Shown here one piece after another: positions 17,751 to 26,584 of a stretch of DNA of 64,000 nucleotides. This DNA is from an uncultured Bacteroidales bacterium (GTDB taxonomy: Bacteria > Bacteroidota > Bacteroidia > Bacteroidales > Muribaculaceae), in the NCBI GenBank assembly GCA_900544535.1, contig UQVH01000009.1:1-64000 (forward strand), read 5' to 3'. The notes beneath the pieces were generated by a model. The model saw only the letters and a list, made by a program, of their open reading frames with translations, did no database searches and was not told where the DNA came from. Numbering within the stretch: position 1 is the stretch's first letter; the number at the start of each line of letters is the position of its first letter. Made by a program: the position numbers and the translations under genes.

Positions 17751-18311
17751 TTAATCCGTATCAGCAAAAAATTGTTCGATTTTTTTTACTGCGAGATGAT
17801 ATGACGCTTTCAGTGCGCCGACTGATGTACCCATGATTTCCGACATCTGCTCGTATTTCATGTCGTCGTAGTAGCGCATGTTAAAAACAAGACGTTGTTT
17901 TTCAGGGAGTGTCGCTATGGCTTCCCTGAGTTTGAGCGCGAGTTCATCACCGTCGATATTCGTGTCGGCATGGATAAGGCTTATGAGCTGAGACTCCTCG
18001 TCGTCAAGTGACAGGCCGCGTCTTTTTTTCTCTTTTTCAAGGAAGGAAATGCTTTCGTTGACCGTAATTTTGTAGAGCCAGGTCGAGAGTTTGGCATCTC
18101 CGCGGAAATTCTCGATGTTCTGCCAGGCTTTGAGAAATGTATTTTGCAGCACATCGTCAGCATCCTCGTGAGCCTGTACCGTGCGGCGGATAAGGCGGTA
18201 GAGCGGCTCGGTATACAGACGGATAAGGTCGTTGAAAGCCGCGCGACATGTCGAGGGGTCTCTCAGACGTGCCACAAGTGTCGAATCGTCAAGCTTAAGA
18301 TCTTTTTCCAT
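17751..18311 (-). CDS. ECF-type RNA polymerase sigma factor
   Basis: A 186-residue sigma-70 family protein with region 2 (DDVLQNTFLKAWQNIENF and LSTWLYKITVNESISFL, residues 47-95) and region 4 (about 128-182, with the helix-turn-helix YEQMSEIMGTSVGALKASYH). It lacks regions 1 and 3, as ECF sigmas do. It heads a four-gene operon with a single-TM protein, a Spy-like protein and alpha-2-macroglobulin, which are its likely targets. A TAAATTTG match at 18336-18343 suggests housekeeping transcription; no obvious autoregulated promoter was found. Confidence 0.92.
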   Translation of the reverse strand: MEKDLKLDDSTLVARLRDPSTCRAAFNDLIRLYTEPLYRLIRRTVQAHEDADDVLQNTFLKAWQNIENFRGDAKLSTWLYKITVNESISFLEKEKKRRGLSLDDEESQLISLIHADTNIDGDELALKLREAIATLPEKQRLVFNMRYYDDMKYEQMSEIMGTSVGALKASYHLAVKKIEQFFADTD

Positions 18312-18335
18312 CTTTAAAGAATGAAGTTATTTTTA

Positions 18336-18343
18336 CAAATTTA
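18336..18343 (-). promoter_or_regulatory. Possible -7 element of the sigma-factor operon
   Basis: The reverse strand reads TAAATTTG, fitting TAnnTTTG, 25 bp before the sigma-factor ATG. The surrounding AT-rich sequence makes a chance match possible. Confidence 0.3.
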
Positions 18344-18424
18344 GGAATAAATTGTTAACTCATTCGTAAAAATAGTCATAATTGATGTTAATCCCACAGC
18401 TTATGCCCTGGTATAATACCAACA

Positions 18425-18463
18425 GGTCCCGGCAAATATTATCTGACTGTATTTGCCGGGACC
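18425..18463. other. Strong 14-bp hairpin between convergent-oriented units
   Basis: GGTCCCGGCAAATA at 18425-18438 pairs perfectly with 18450-18463 around an 11-nt loop. It lies 55 bp beyond the stop of the DUF6582-like gene on the reverse strand and about 110 bp upstream of the sigma-factor start. Neither side has a clear T-run, so it may be a weak or Rho-assisted terminator, an RNA 3' end stabiliser or a protein site. Confidence 0.6.
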
Positions 18464-18517
18464 GGATTTATGATATCAGCCTTGATGGAGGCCGCAAGCT
18501 GAACTTATATTCAGTAA

Positions 18518-18751
18518 TTACTGCTGGGCGTAGGCTCGGATGGTCGGGCTTTCCACATCCACGCCGTAATCCTGTGCACACTGGAGGATCGCACGGGCCA
18601 GTCTGGGCTTGAGATCTTCCGGACAGTAGCGGAAATATGCTTCGGCGGCGCGGACATGAGCAGCATCGGGCATCGGGTATTCACGACGTTCTGGAAGACC
18701 GAACACGCTGTCGGGGAGATCCTTGCGCTCTTCGTAGGATATTTTATCGTT
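18518..18751 (-). CDS. DUF6582-like small cytosolic protein
   Basis: A 77-residue protein when started at the ATG at 18751, which leaves a 19-bp gap to the outer-membrane gene upstream; the longer frame would overlap it. It contains ERKDLPDSVFGLPERREYPM followed by PDAAHVRAAEAYF. This recalls the ERKxLPxSxFxLPxxRxYPIxDxxHxxxA motif of short DUF6582-type proteins and motifs embedded in phage and actinobacterial proteins. Function is unknown. It is apparently co-transcribed with the small beta-barrel gene. Confidence 0.65.
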   Translation of the reverse strand, partial: NDKISYEERKDLPDSVFGLPERREYPMPDAAHVRAAEAYFRYCPEDLKPRLARAILQCAQDYGVDVESPTIRAYAQQ

Positions 18752-18770
18752 CATGGCTGGGAGATATTTG

Positions 18771-19286
18771 TCAGAGATTGAAGCGGGCGCCAACCTGAAG
18801 CAGACCTTGTGCTCCGAAGCCGAGTTCGCCGAATATGCTTGTCACACGAGTAAGATTCACTTCCGCTCCGAGCGGCGATACCTGGAATGCAAAATAGGCT
18901 TTGTTTTTCGACCAGTCGCCTGCTGCCATGTGTGTGATGTCAACGCCCATGCCAAGATGGCCGTAAAGGTTGACAACGCTGTTTCTCCAGTAGTCGTAAC
19001 GGCCGTTGAGCATGATCACATGGTAATATGCGTTTGCGTCATCGGAGTGTTTGTAGCTTGCCGACGAGAATGTGTAGGAGAAACCGAGATAAGCCTTTGG
19101 CATCACTTTGAAGTTCACGGCTGCGGTGAGTGCGCCCCAGGCGTTGTTGATGGAACCGCCGTCGTGCATGTCAGTGGCATCCATCTGGGTGTAGCCGCCG
19201 TAACCGATCTGAAGCTGGGTTTTCTGTGCGTGGGCACCGAAGGCCAATCCTAAAACCGCACACATGATAAGTAGAATCTTTTTCAT
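18771..19286 (-). CDS. Small outer-membrane beta-barrel protein
   Basis: A 171-residue exported protein with signal peptide MKKILLIMCAVLGLAFGAHA and alternating hydrophobic/aromatic strands (AYLGFSYTFSSASYKH, YYHVIMLNGRYDYWRNSV, ITSIFGELGFGAQG-like segments), ending in the barrel-type C-terminus VGARFNL with a terminal-region aromatic. An eight-strand barrel of OmpW/OmpA-transmembrane type is likely. No ligand can be proposed. The DUF6582-like gene follows after 19 bp. Confidence 0.8.
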   Translation of the reverse strand: MKKILLIMCAVLGLAFGAHAQKTQLQIGYGGYTQMDATDMHDGGSINNAWGALTAAVNFKVMPKAYLGFSYTFSSASYKHSDDANAYYHVIMLNGRYDYWRNSVVNLYGHLGMGVDITHMAAGDWSKNKAYFAFQVSPLGAEVNLTRVTSIFGELGFGAQGLLQVGARFNL

Positions 19287-19451
19287 CTCTTTGTGTTATT
19301 AAATAAATGAATAAATAATTGTACGTGCCGATCAGAGCCTCTTTGCGTGGAGAGATGTAGGCGTGGTCGCAAAGGGTTTCGGTTTAATAACACATTTTGT
19401 AAAAAAAATGTTTAGGTCCGGTGACGGTTTTGATGGGGATTTATGGCTGTT

Positions 19452-22427
19452 TTAATACCACCTTACGCCGTTGGAATAGGATGAGCGCTTGTCGTATTTG
19501 AGATCCTGGAGCAGCGACGATTTGACGGAGATGTGGAAGTTGTAGCTTTTGTAGGGTCCGACGGGGACAAAACTTGCACGCATGGTGAAGCAGTGCATGT
19601 CGCGCGAGATATTACAGTTCATATAGGCAAGCTTGTGGGTGTCGAAGTTATAGCTTGCCGAGAAACCGAAATTCCAGTTAGCCGTGGGGCGTATATTGCC
19701 GGAGAACGACAGATTCTGTGTGATCTTGCCCTTGTATTCGAGCTTTTTATAGTCGAATTCGCCGTAGCCGTAGTTGACGGAATAGTTGAACGTCAGGTTC
19801 CAGGGGACGCTCCATTTCATATACCCGTCGTCATCAAATTCCAGACCGGAATCTTTCTTTCCGCTCTTTCGTGTCGGACTCTCATAGTCGGAAGTGGTTT
19901 CGGCAAACTGCTGATCCATGCTTTGTGAAGCTTCCTTCTTGTCCTTGTCCTTTTTGTCCTTGTCCTTGCCGAAAAGTTTTTTGAAGGTGTCGTTGTTGAA
20001 GGTATAGCTGAAAGATGTACCGGTGCTTGAGAGCTTGCCCCAGCCCTTGCCCTGGGTGATGCGGAGCTTGTTGACGCGGACCGGGTTGCCGGCGGCGTTC
20101 AGGGCGTAGGTGTAGACGTCCCAGGTGGCAGAGAGGTTGAGGTTGAAGTTCTTGACCAGACGCAGCATGATCGAGGTGTTGAGGTTTGACCAGCGCATGG
20201 AGTCGGCTGCGAAATTGTAGCTTTGCGACAGTGAGAGGTTTTCGATGAGCGAGATTTTCTTTTCGCCGATGGAGTCGTTGTCCGACTTGACTTTCATCTC
20301 AAGGTTGTTGGCCAGCGAGACGCTGATCGCACCGGTCTTGCCTTGGCCCGGAACTCCGAACAGAGAGTTGGGGAAGTAGGAATAGGTGCGTGTCTGCATC
20401 TCTCCTTTGGCGTCGGGATACTGATAAGATCCGTAATATCCGAAGAATTTTGACGCGAAGTCAGGTGAGCCGGTGAATGAAATGGTCGGGGTGAGTACGT
20501 GGCGGATCATCTTTACCTTGTCACCGAGGAAGGGTAGCGGCTGGAAGAAGCCGTAGATCTTGGTGTCGAGCGAGACGGCCGCGCTGAAGTCCCAGACGTT
20601 GTAGAAGCTGTAAGTGGTATCAAGCACCTCGGCCGAAGCATTGGGGTCCCACTGACGGCGTACCTTTGTGGTATACATCCGGTCCGTCAGATTGATAGAG
20701 GGTGTGAGGTTGAGATATTTGAAGAGATTGAAAGTGGCGCTGATGGGGATGCTGTGGCGCATACCGTTGCGCCAGTCCTTGATAAGGCTCTTTTTGAAGA
20801 ACTCGTCCTGTTTTGCGGTCAGCGAGTTGTTGAACTGGCCGGAGTAGGAGAGTTTGATCTTTTCATACCATTTTTCTTCGCCGACAGCGCGTTTGCGCTT
20901 GAAGGGATAGAGCTGCGACATGGTGATGGTGAAGTTCGGGAACGATACTGCGAGGGTAGAGTCCTGTGAGCGCTGGGCGATGTTGGCCGTCGTCGATACC
21001 GACCATTTTGAGTTCGGGAAACGGTAGGTCATGTTGATCGTACTGCTCTTGGTGTTCTCGGTGAACGCATTCGAGTAGTACGAGTTGAGGTCGTTGCGCG
21101 TGTAGCCGCTGGTGGTGAAGTTGACGCTTGCCGACAGGCTCATGTTGGGGTTGGCCTTGGAATCCTGGCTGTGATTCCAGAGTATCTGGAAGTTGGTGGC
21201 CTTGGAGTAGTCGGGCATACCTTTGTCGCCTGTGACGGTCTTGAGGTAGGAGATGTTGAAACCGCCTGAATATTTGTAGCGCTTGACGTAGCGCGATTCG
21301 GCGCGCAGCCCCCAGGAACCGAGGGTGTAGATCTCGCCGGTGAGCGCGAGGTCCATGTTCTGGCTCAGGGCGAAGTAATAGCCTCCGTTGCTCAGATAGT
21401 AGCCGCGGTTGTAGTCATCGCCGAAAGTCGGGAAAATGATGCCTGAAGAGTATTTTTCGGAGAAGGGGAAGTAGCCGAACGGTACTGCAAGCGGCAACGG
21501 AAGACCTGCAAGCACCATATAAGCCGGGCCGCTGACCACGTCTTTGCCCGTGCGGACTTTCGCTTTGGTCAGCTGCATGTAGAAGTGGGGATCTTCGTGG
21601 TTGTCGCAGGTGGTGTATCGGCCGTTCTGGACGTAGAAAGTGTTTTTGTCGATTTTCTTTGTCTGGCCGCCGGTCAGATAGCCTTCGCCCTGCTGGGTGA
21701 TTACATCAGTGATGTAGCCGTATTCTGTTTTGAAGTTATAGCGCATGGTCTTGGCTTCGTAGCTTGTGCCGTTGTCGTCGAAGACAGGGGTGCCGAAGAG
21801 TTCGCCGACCGAATCGACACCGCCCACGGCATAGACCGTGTTGTTTTCGAGATTCATCTCGATTTTTTCGGCGTCAAGCTTGATGTTGCCGTAGCTGACC
21901 TTGCTGTCGCCATACATAAAAGCGGTGTTGCGTCCGATGAGCACCATCGAGTCCTTTGACGAAAAATCAACGGCGTTGTCGAGGTCGACTTTGGTGCGCA
22001 CTATGTTGGAGCCTTTTTCCGGCGGAGTTATGCGCCGGCGGCTCAGCTGCGATCGTTTGGTACTGTCGGGGATATAAGTGTGGCGGTTGATAAGGCTTGC
22101 GAGACTGTCGGATGCGGCTGTCGTGTCAGCCGGAATTGCCGCCGTGTCGGAGACTGCTGTATTGAGCAGTTCGGTAATGGATCCGACGGTGTCATTGACG
22201 GTTTTATCGGGCTCCGGAAGGGCGCCGACGGCGGCTGTGTCGGCCGGAAGGAGTTCCGGATGGCTTGCGGCTACGGCCGGCTCGGAGGGAAGCGCGGCGA
22301 TGGATTCGGGTTGCATGACATCTGTTGCCCCGACGACTGAGTCAGGGTTTGCAGAGCGCGAAAATGCACCGACAGAGAGGGCGCACAGCAGCACTAACGT
22401 GATGATATATAGATGAGAATACCTCAA
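19452..22427 (-). CDS. lptD: LPS-assembly outer-membrane protein LptD
   Basis: A 991-residue LptD/OstA homologue that inserts lipopolysaccharide into the outer membrane. A signal peptide (residues 1-24) is followed by a Ser/Ala/Pro/Asp-rich linker (about 25-125), an OstA-type beta-jellyroll domain (about 150-300, with MYGDSKVSYGNIKLDAEKIEM), and a large C-terminal barrel with many aromatic-rich strands. An acidic/lysine stretch near residue 820 (KDKDKKDKDKKEAS) is probably an extracellular loop. The product is longer than E. coli LptD (784). It is transcribed alone from a TATCTTTG element at 22516-22523. Confidence 0.9.
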   Translation of the reverse strand: MRYSHLYIITLVLLCALSVGAFSRSANPDSVVGATDVMQPESIAALPSEPAVAASHPELLPADTAAVGALPEPDKTVNDTVGSITELLNTAVSDTAAIPADTTAASDSLASLINRHTYIPDSTKRSQLSRRRITPPEKGSNIVRTKVDLDNAVDFSSKDSMVLIGRNTAFMYGDSKVSYGNIKLDAEKIEMNLENNTVYAVGGVDSVGELFGTPVFDDNGTSYEAKTMRYNFKTEYGYITDVITQQGEGYLTGGQTKKIDKNTFYVQNGRYTTCDNHEDPHFYMQLTKAKVRTGKDVVSGPAYMVLAGLPLPLAVPFGYFPFSEKYSSGIIFPTFGDDYNRGYYLSNGGYYFALSQNMDLALTGEIYTLGSWGLRAESRYVKRYKYSGGFNISYLKTVTGDKGMPDYSKATNFQILWNHSQDSKANPNMSLSASVNFTTSGYTRNDLNSYYSNAFTENTKSSTINMTYRFPNSKWSVSTTANIAQRSQDSTLAVSFPNFTITMSQLYPFKRKRAVGEEKWYEKIKLSYSGQFNNSLTAKQDEFFKKSLIKDWRNGMRHSIPISATFNLFKYLNLTPSINLTDRMYTTKVRRQWDPNASAEVLDTTYSFYNVWDFSAAVSLDTKIYGFFQPLPFLGDKVKMIRHVLTPTISFTGSPDFASKFFGYYGSYQYPDAKGEMQTRTYSYFPNSLFGVPGQGKTGAISVSLANNLEMKVKSDNDSIGEKKISLIENLSLSQSYNFAADSMRWSNLNTSIMLRLVKNFNLNLSATWDVYTYALNAAGNPVRVNKLRITQGKGWGKLSSTGTSFSYTFNNDTFKKLFGKDKDKKDKDKKEASQSMDQQFAETTSDYESPTRKSGKKDSGLEFDDDGYMKWSVPWNLTFNYSVNYGYGEFDYKKLEYKGKITQNLSFSGNIRPTANWNFGFSASYNFDTHKLAYMNCNISRDMHCFTMRASFVPVGPYKSYNFHISVKSSLLQDLKYDKRSSYSNGVRWY

Positions 22428-22515
22428 ATCTGCACCTTGAATAGATGGATGTCAACCCATTTTTCGGAGATGGAGAGCCTGTTGACAGGCCCAGATCCGA
22501 CAGGGAAAATCTTTG

Positions 22516-22523
22516 CAAAGATA
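22516..22523 (-). promoter_or_regulatory. -7 element of lptD
   Basis: The reverse strand reads TATCTTTG, 88 bp before the lptD start. It sits inside a perfect 14-bp palindrome (ATCTTTGCAAAGAT, 22510-22523), which may be chance or an operator. Confidence 0.5.
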
Positions 22524-22693
22524 TAACATTATCCTAAAATAGGCAACGCGCATCAGGATTATCCTCCCTTAATTAATGTAAAAACAAATTTTCCCGAATG
22601 TTTAAGAGTTGGATTTCAGAGTGAAAGATTGAAAGAAATGTTGAAATTTTTAATTAAATGCAAGAAATGTATTAATGATTGTGATTTTTTGGC

Positions 22694-22701
22694 TAATTTT
22701 G
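22694..22701 (+). promoter_or_regulatory. -7 element of the Lrp-family gene
   Basis: TAATTTTG fits TAnnTTTG and lies 78 bp before the ATG at 22780. It falls inside the upstream extension of the reading frame, which supports the shorter protein start. Confidence 0.5.
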
Positions 22702-22779
22702 CATTGGAAAACGGGCCGTTCCCGTTTGTCGCAATCAAGTAACCCCAATAAACACCGTAGAACAAATTTAGCAATTCGA

Positions 22780-23250
22780 ATGGCAAGACAACATTTCGAC
22801 ACGCTGGACTTCAAGATCCTCAAGATGCTTTCCAGCAATGCTCGCAAGCCTTTTTTAGAAATAGCCCGCGAGACAAATGTATCCGGAGCCGCCATACATC
22901 AGCGTATACAGAAACTGACGTCATCGGGCATTATCAAGGGATTTGAGACAATAATCGATCCTGCATCCGTGGGCTATGACACCTGCGCCTATATCGGTTT
23001 CATCCTTAACGACTCTTCAAAATTCAATGAAGTCGTTCAGCTTCTCAAGGATATACCTGAGGTCGTGGACTGCCATTTCACGACCGGCAGTTATGATATT
23101 TTCGCCAAAATCTTTGCCCGCAACAATGAGCATCTGCTTGAGGTGATCCATAAGATCAGCCTCGGAGCGGTGGGCCGCACTGAGACTCTGATCTCGTTCA
23201 AAGAGGTGTTCAAACGCCCCATCCCCATTCAGGCCGAGAATTTCGACTGA
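22780..23250 (+). CDS. Lrp/AsnC-family transcriptional regulator
   Basis: A 156-residue DNA-binding protein when started at the ATG at 22780; the frame is open further upstream but that part is not conserved in type and contains the promoter. The N-terminal helix-turn-helix is clear (LDFKILKMLSSNARKPFLEI then ISGAAIHQRI-like recognition region, residues 5-55), and the C-terminal RAM/ACT domain follows (about 70-145). Members respond to amino acids or related metabolites as octamers or dimers. The ligand is unknown. It is followed 41 bp later by mtaB in the same direction. Confidence 0.92.
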   Translation: MARQHFDTLDFKILKMLSSNARKPFLEIARETNVSGAAIHQRIQKLTSSGIIKGFETIIDPASVGYDTCAYIGFILNDSSKFNEVVQLLKDIPEVVDCHFTTGSYDIFAKIFARNNEHLLEVIHKISLGAVGRTETLISFKEVFKRPIPIQAENFD

Positions 23251-23291
23251 TCTTCGGCCATTATATCCAAAGATAAAGTCCGACTGAAAAA

Positions 23292-24620
23292 TTGATAGAC
23301 AAGGAAACATTCGGAAATCAGACAGCCCTCTTCCATACGTTCGGTTGCAAGCTGAATTTTGCAGAGACCTCCACCGTGGCGCGCATCTTTGCCTCGCGGG
23401 GTGTCCAGCGGGTACATGAGGGAGATACACCTGATTTCATCGTGATCAATTCATGCAGCGTCACTGAGATGGCCGACAAGAAATGTCGTCAGGCCATCCG
23501 TTCGTTCGCGCGCCGCTATCCCGATGCGAAGATCGTGGTGACCGGCTGTTATGCGCAACTGAAGCCCGGTGAGGTGGCCGACCTTCCGGGTGTAGTTGTT
23601 GTGGCCGGTACCGACCGCAAGCTTGAGCTTGCCGACTATCTCGATCAGGTGTTGCACGAGGATCACGCGGAGCGTGCCGCCACTTTTGTCACCCCGGCCA
23701 AAGAGATCCGCTCGTTCAGCCCCTCATGTTCCCGCGGCGACCGCACACGCTATTTCCTGAAAGTTCAGGACGGATGCGACTACTGGTGCTCCTACTGCAC
23801 CATTCCGATGGCGCGCGGGCGCAGCCGTTCGGGTACGGTCGACGAAATCGTGGCTCAGGCCCGCGAGGTAGCCGCCGAAGGTGGCAAGGAGATTGTCATC
23901 ACAGGTGTCAACATCGGCGACTTCGGACGGGGGAGAGGCGAGACTTTCCTTGATCTCTGCCGTCGTCTCGACGAGGTGGAGGGGATCGAGCGCTATCGCA
24001 TTTCATCCATCGAGCCTAATCTGCTGACTGACGGCCTGATTGATTTCGTAGCCTCCTCGCGGCGGTTTATGCCTCATTTCCACATACCTCTGCAAAACGG
24101 CAGCGACGAGGTGTTGCGCCTGATGCGCCGCCGCTACGACACGGCTCTTTTCCGTAGCAAGATCGAGCATATCCGTCGTGTGATGCCCGATGCTTTTATC
24201 GGTGTTGATCTGATTGTCGGCGCACGCGGCGAGACCGAAGAACTTTTCGAGCAGTCGAAAGCCTTTGTCGAATCGCTCGACATCTCGCGCCTGCACGTCT
24301 TCACATACAGCGAGCGTCCCGGAACGCGTGCGCTTGAAATCGGACATGCCGTCAGTCAGGAGGAGAAACACCGCCGCACGCGCCTGATGCTCGCTGTCTC
24401 CGAGCGGAAACTGAAAGAGTTTACCTCACGTTTCATCGGCACAGTGCGTCCGCTTCTTGTCGAGCATCCCCGCCACGACGGTTCGATGGCCGGGTTTACC
24501 GACAACTATCTGCGCGTCAACATCGCTCCCGATCCTGATTTGTCCAACACTGTCGCTCCGGTCAGGATTCTCTCCATGCACCCTGAGGGCGAGGAATCGG
24601 AAGGGGAGGTGCTGAGATGA
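23292..24620 (+). CDS. mtaB: tRNA t6A37 methylthiotransferase MtaB
   Basis: Radical-SAM enzyme that converts t6A to ms2t6A at position 37 of ANN-decoding tRNAs. The TTG start gives 442 residues and a complete N-terminal domain. Cysteines of the auxiliary [4Fe-4S] cluster lie in FGCKLNFAE, NSCSVTEMADKKC and VTGCYAQ; the radical-SAM triad is Cys162, Cys166 and Cys169 (CDYWCSYC). A C-terminal TRAM-like region follows (about 375-440). The MtaB subclass rather than MiaB or RimO is chosen from the FGCKLNFAET start. The stop overlaps the next gene by 4 bp (ATGA). Confidence 0.92.
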   Translation: MIDKETFGNQTALFHTFGCKLNFAETSTVARIFASRGVQRVHEGDTPDFIVINSCSVTEMADKKCRQAIRSFARRYPDAKIVVTGCYAQLKPGEVADLPGVVVVAGTDRKLELADYLDQVLHEDHAERAATFVTPAKEIRSFSPSCSRGDRTRYFLKVQDGCDYWCSYCTIPMARGRSRSGTVDEIVAQAREVAAEGGKEIVITGVNIGDFGRGRGETFLDLCRRLDEVEGIERYRISSIEPNLLTDGLIDFVASSRRFMPHFHIPLQNGSDEVLRLMRRRYDTALFRSKIEHIRRVMPDAFIGVDLIVGARGETEELFEQSKAFVESLDISRLHVFTYSERPGTRALEIGHAVSQEEKHRRTRLMLAVSERKLKEFTSRFIGTVRPLLVEHPRHDGSMAGFTDNYLRVNIAPDPDLSNTVAPVRILSMHPEGEESEGEVLR

Positions 24621-25639
24621 GCGCTGTGGCATCAGTTTCGGTCCCTGCTCGTGTCGCCGTGATCATCCTTAACTGGAACGGTGAAAAATTTCTCCGCTCC
24701 TACCTGCCGTCGGTCATCGCGCATACGCCGACGGAGATCGCCGACGTCATTGTGGCCGACAACGGCTCGACCGACGGATCTTTAGCCCTGCTTGAAAAGG
24801 AATTTCCCGCTGTGAAGACCATCCGTTTCAGCGAAAACCACGGTTTTGCCGAGGGCTACAATTTCGCCATAAAGCAGGTGGCGCCACATTATAAATATAG
24901 TGTGCTGCTCAACTCCGATGTCGAAGTCAAGGACGACTGGCTGACGCCGCTTTTCTCATTTATGGAATCGCATCCGGATGCCGGAGGGGTTCAGCCGAAG
25001 ATCATGTCGCTGACAGAGCCTGACAAGTTTGAATATGCCGGGGCCTCAGGCGGATTCCTCGACCGCCACGGCTATCCCTACTGTCGCGGGCGCATTTTCG
25101 GTACTGTCGAGACTGATCACGGGCAATATGACACTCCCTTGCAGGTCGACTGGGCAAGCGGAGCCGCGCTTATGGTTGACAACAGTCTTTATCTCGCAGT
25201 CGGCGGTCTCGACAAGGCGTTTTTCGCCCACATGGAGGAGATCGACCTCTGCTGGCGTATGCGCCTCGCAGGCCGTCAGCTCTGGGCCGTTCCGGCAGGC
25301 AGGGTATATCATCTCGGCGGAGGCAGCCTTCCGGCCTCGAATCCGAAGAAAACCTATCTGAATTTCCGCAACAATCTGCTGATGCTCCACAAGAACCTCC
25401 CGCGCCGAGGCCGCGCGCGCCGTCTCGTGTGGCGCCGTCTGCTCGACACTCTTGCGTGGGCTAAATTTGTGGCCTCGTTTGATTTCGCCAATGCGCGGGC
25501 CGTCGTCAGCGCCCACCGTGATTTTTCGCGGATGAAAAAAAATTACGACACAGATCCTCAGGCCGATCTTCTGCGGGAGCGACCCGACATACTCGTGGCC
25601 TTCTATCTGCGTCGTTGCTGCCGCTATTCCGACCTTTGA
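24617..25639 (+). CDS. GT2-family glycosyltransferase
   Basis: A 340-residue inverting glycosyltransferase with GT-A fold. The N-terminus reads VAVIILNWNGEKFLRSYLPS and VADNGSTDGS; the DXD-type metal site appears as NSDVEV near residue 96, and the acceptor-side EEIDLCWRMRLAG near residue 208 resembles rhamnosyltransferase-like enzymes of cell-surface glycan assembly. No strong transmembrane segment is present. The ATGA overlap with mtaB implies translational coupling, although no functional link between the two is apparent. Substrate is unknown. Confidence 0.9.
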   Translation: MSAVASVSVPARVAVIILNWNGEKFLRSYLPSVIAHTPTEIADVIVADNGSTDGSLALLEKEFPAVKTIRFSENHGFAEGYNFAIKQVAPHYKYSVLLNSDVEVKDDWLTPLFSFMESHPDAGGVQPKIMSLTEPDKFEYAGASGGFLDRHGYPYCRGRIFGTVETDHGQYDTPLQVDWASGAALMVDNSLYLAVGGLDKAFFAHMEEIDLCWRMRLAGRQLWAVPAGRVYHLGGGSLPASNPKKTYLNFRNNLLMLHKNLPRRGRARRLVWRRLLDTLAWAKFVASFDFANARAVVSAHRDFSRMKKNYDTDPQADLLRERPDILVAFYLRRCCRYSDL

Positions 25640-25675
25640 AGCGGATTTTGGCGGCTTCACGGTGACCGTCAGTTT

Positions 25676-26440
25676 TCAGAACATTTCCCCGATCTCCGCG
25701 ATCATATCCGTCGCCGTCTGGTCCGGACGTATCGGTACGATCGTGCCGTAACCCTCGCCGAGCCAATATTCGTCGGTTTCCGGGTTGCCGGGCTCGTCGT
25801 TGTGGAACTTTCCGGTCAGCCAGTAGAACGGGGTGCCGTGCGGAGTGGCGTATGTGGCATATTCCTCTGTCCAGCGCCCTTTGGCGGCGCGCACGACTTT
25901 GACGCCTTTGGGGGTGCAGTGCGAGGGGAAATTGACGTTGAGGCAGATCCCTTCGGGCAGCCCTTCAGCAAGGACTTTGGCTGTGATCTCCCTTATATAA
26001 TAGGTGAGCGGATCAAAATCGGCGTCGGGCGAGTGATCGAGAAGTGAATAGCCTATCGAGGGGACGCCGAGCAGACATCCTTCCATCGTCGCTCCCATCG
26101 TGCCGGAATAAATGTTGTTGACGGCTGCGTTTGAACCGTGGTTGATTCCTGAGAGTATCAGGTCGGGTTTCCGGTCAAGCACCGCATACATGCCCGTTTT
26201 CACGCAGTCCACCGGTGTTCCGGTCACGCTAAGCATTTTTGCGCCGTCAAGCGACGGATGCTCGTTGATGAACAGCGGTGAATTTACGGTGATGGCCGAT
26301 GACTTTCCGGACTGCGCGCTTTCGGGCGCCACGACAACCACATCGCCCAGTTCGAGTGCGATGCGTGTGAGGTGGGAGAGACCGCGGGAGCTGATCCCGT
26401 CATCGTTGGTGATGAATATCAGAGGGCGTTTGCTTTCCAT
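25676..26440 (-). CDS. surE: 5'/3'-nucleotidase SurE
   Basis: Metal-dependent survival protein that dephosphorylates nucleoside monophosphates. The start is set at the ATG at 26440, giving 254 residues beginning MESKRPLIFITNDDG; the frame further upstream includes the promoter. Signature residues are the N-terminal acidic pair ITNDDGI, the phosphate-binding APESAQSGKS, and SGINHGSNAAVN with the metal-binding Asn. The gene is convergent with the GT2 gene (36-bp gap) and divergent from the DUF4293 gene. Confidence 0.95.
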   Translation of the reverse strand: MESKRPLIFITNDDGISSRGLSHLTRIALELGDVVVVAPESAQSGKSSAITVNSPLFINEHPSLDGAKMLSVTGTPVDCVKTGMYAVLDRKPDLILSGINHGSNAAVNNIYSGTMGATMEGCLLGVPSIGYSLLDHSPDADFDPLTYYIREITAKVLAEGLPEGICLNVNFPSHCTPKGVKVVRAAKGRWTEEYATYATPHGTPFYWLTGKFHNDEPGNPETDEYWLGEGYGTIVPIRPDQTATDMIAEIGEMF

Positions 26441-26458
26441 TATACACTGATTTTTGGA

Positions 26459-26466
26459 CAAAATTA
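26459..26466 (-). promoter_or_regulatory. -7 element of surE
   Basis: Reverse-strand TAATTTTG lies 18 bp before the surE ATG, so the surE transcript would have a very short leader. Confidence 0.45.
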
Positions 26467-26511
26467 CAATAAAATGACAACTAATCATGCGCTCAATTGT
26501 TAAAAAATTAG

Positions 26512-26519
26512 TACTTTTG
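26512..26519 (+). promoter_or_regulatory. -7 element of the DUF4293 gene
   Basis: TACTTTTG fits TAnnTTTG and lies 65 bp before the ATG at 26585. No well-spaced -33 element is obvious. Confidence 0.45.
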
Positions 26520-26584
26520 ACACTCCAAAGGTCCTGTGAGGCCTTTGTGGACACTAATCATCAATTCAAAAAACAATAAACGTT

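Larger units (their letters stand above)
22428..22779. other. Divergent promoter region between lptD and the Lrp regulator
   Basis: This 352-bp gap holds the lptD promoter and leader on the left (including a GCCTGT/ACAGGC hairpin at 22477-22490 in the lptD 5' UTR) and the promoter of the Lrp-family gene on the right. The middle (22525-22690) is very AT-rich and shows no ORF of substance. Confidence 0.6.

Noticed and set aside
22510..22523. Perfect 14-bp palindrome in the lptD promoter as an operator
   Set aside because: It arises from the TATCTTTG element meeting its own complement; without a second site this is weak evidence.
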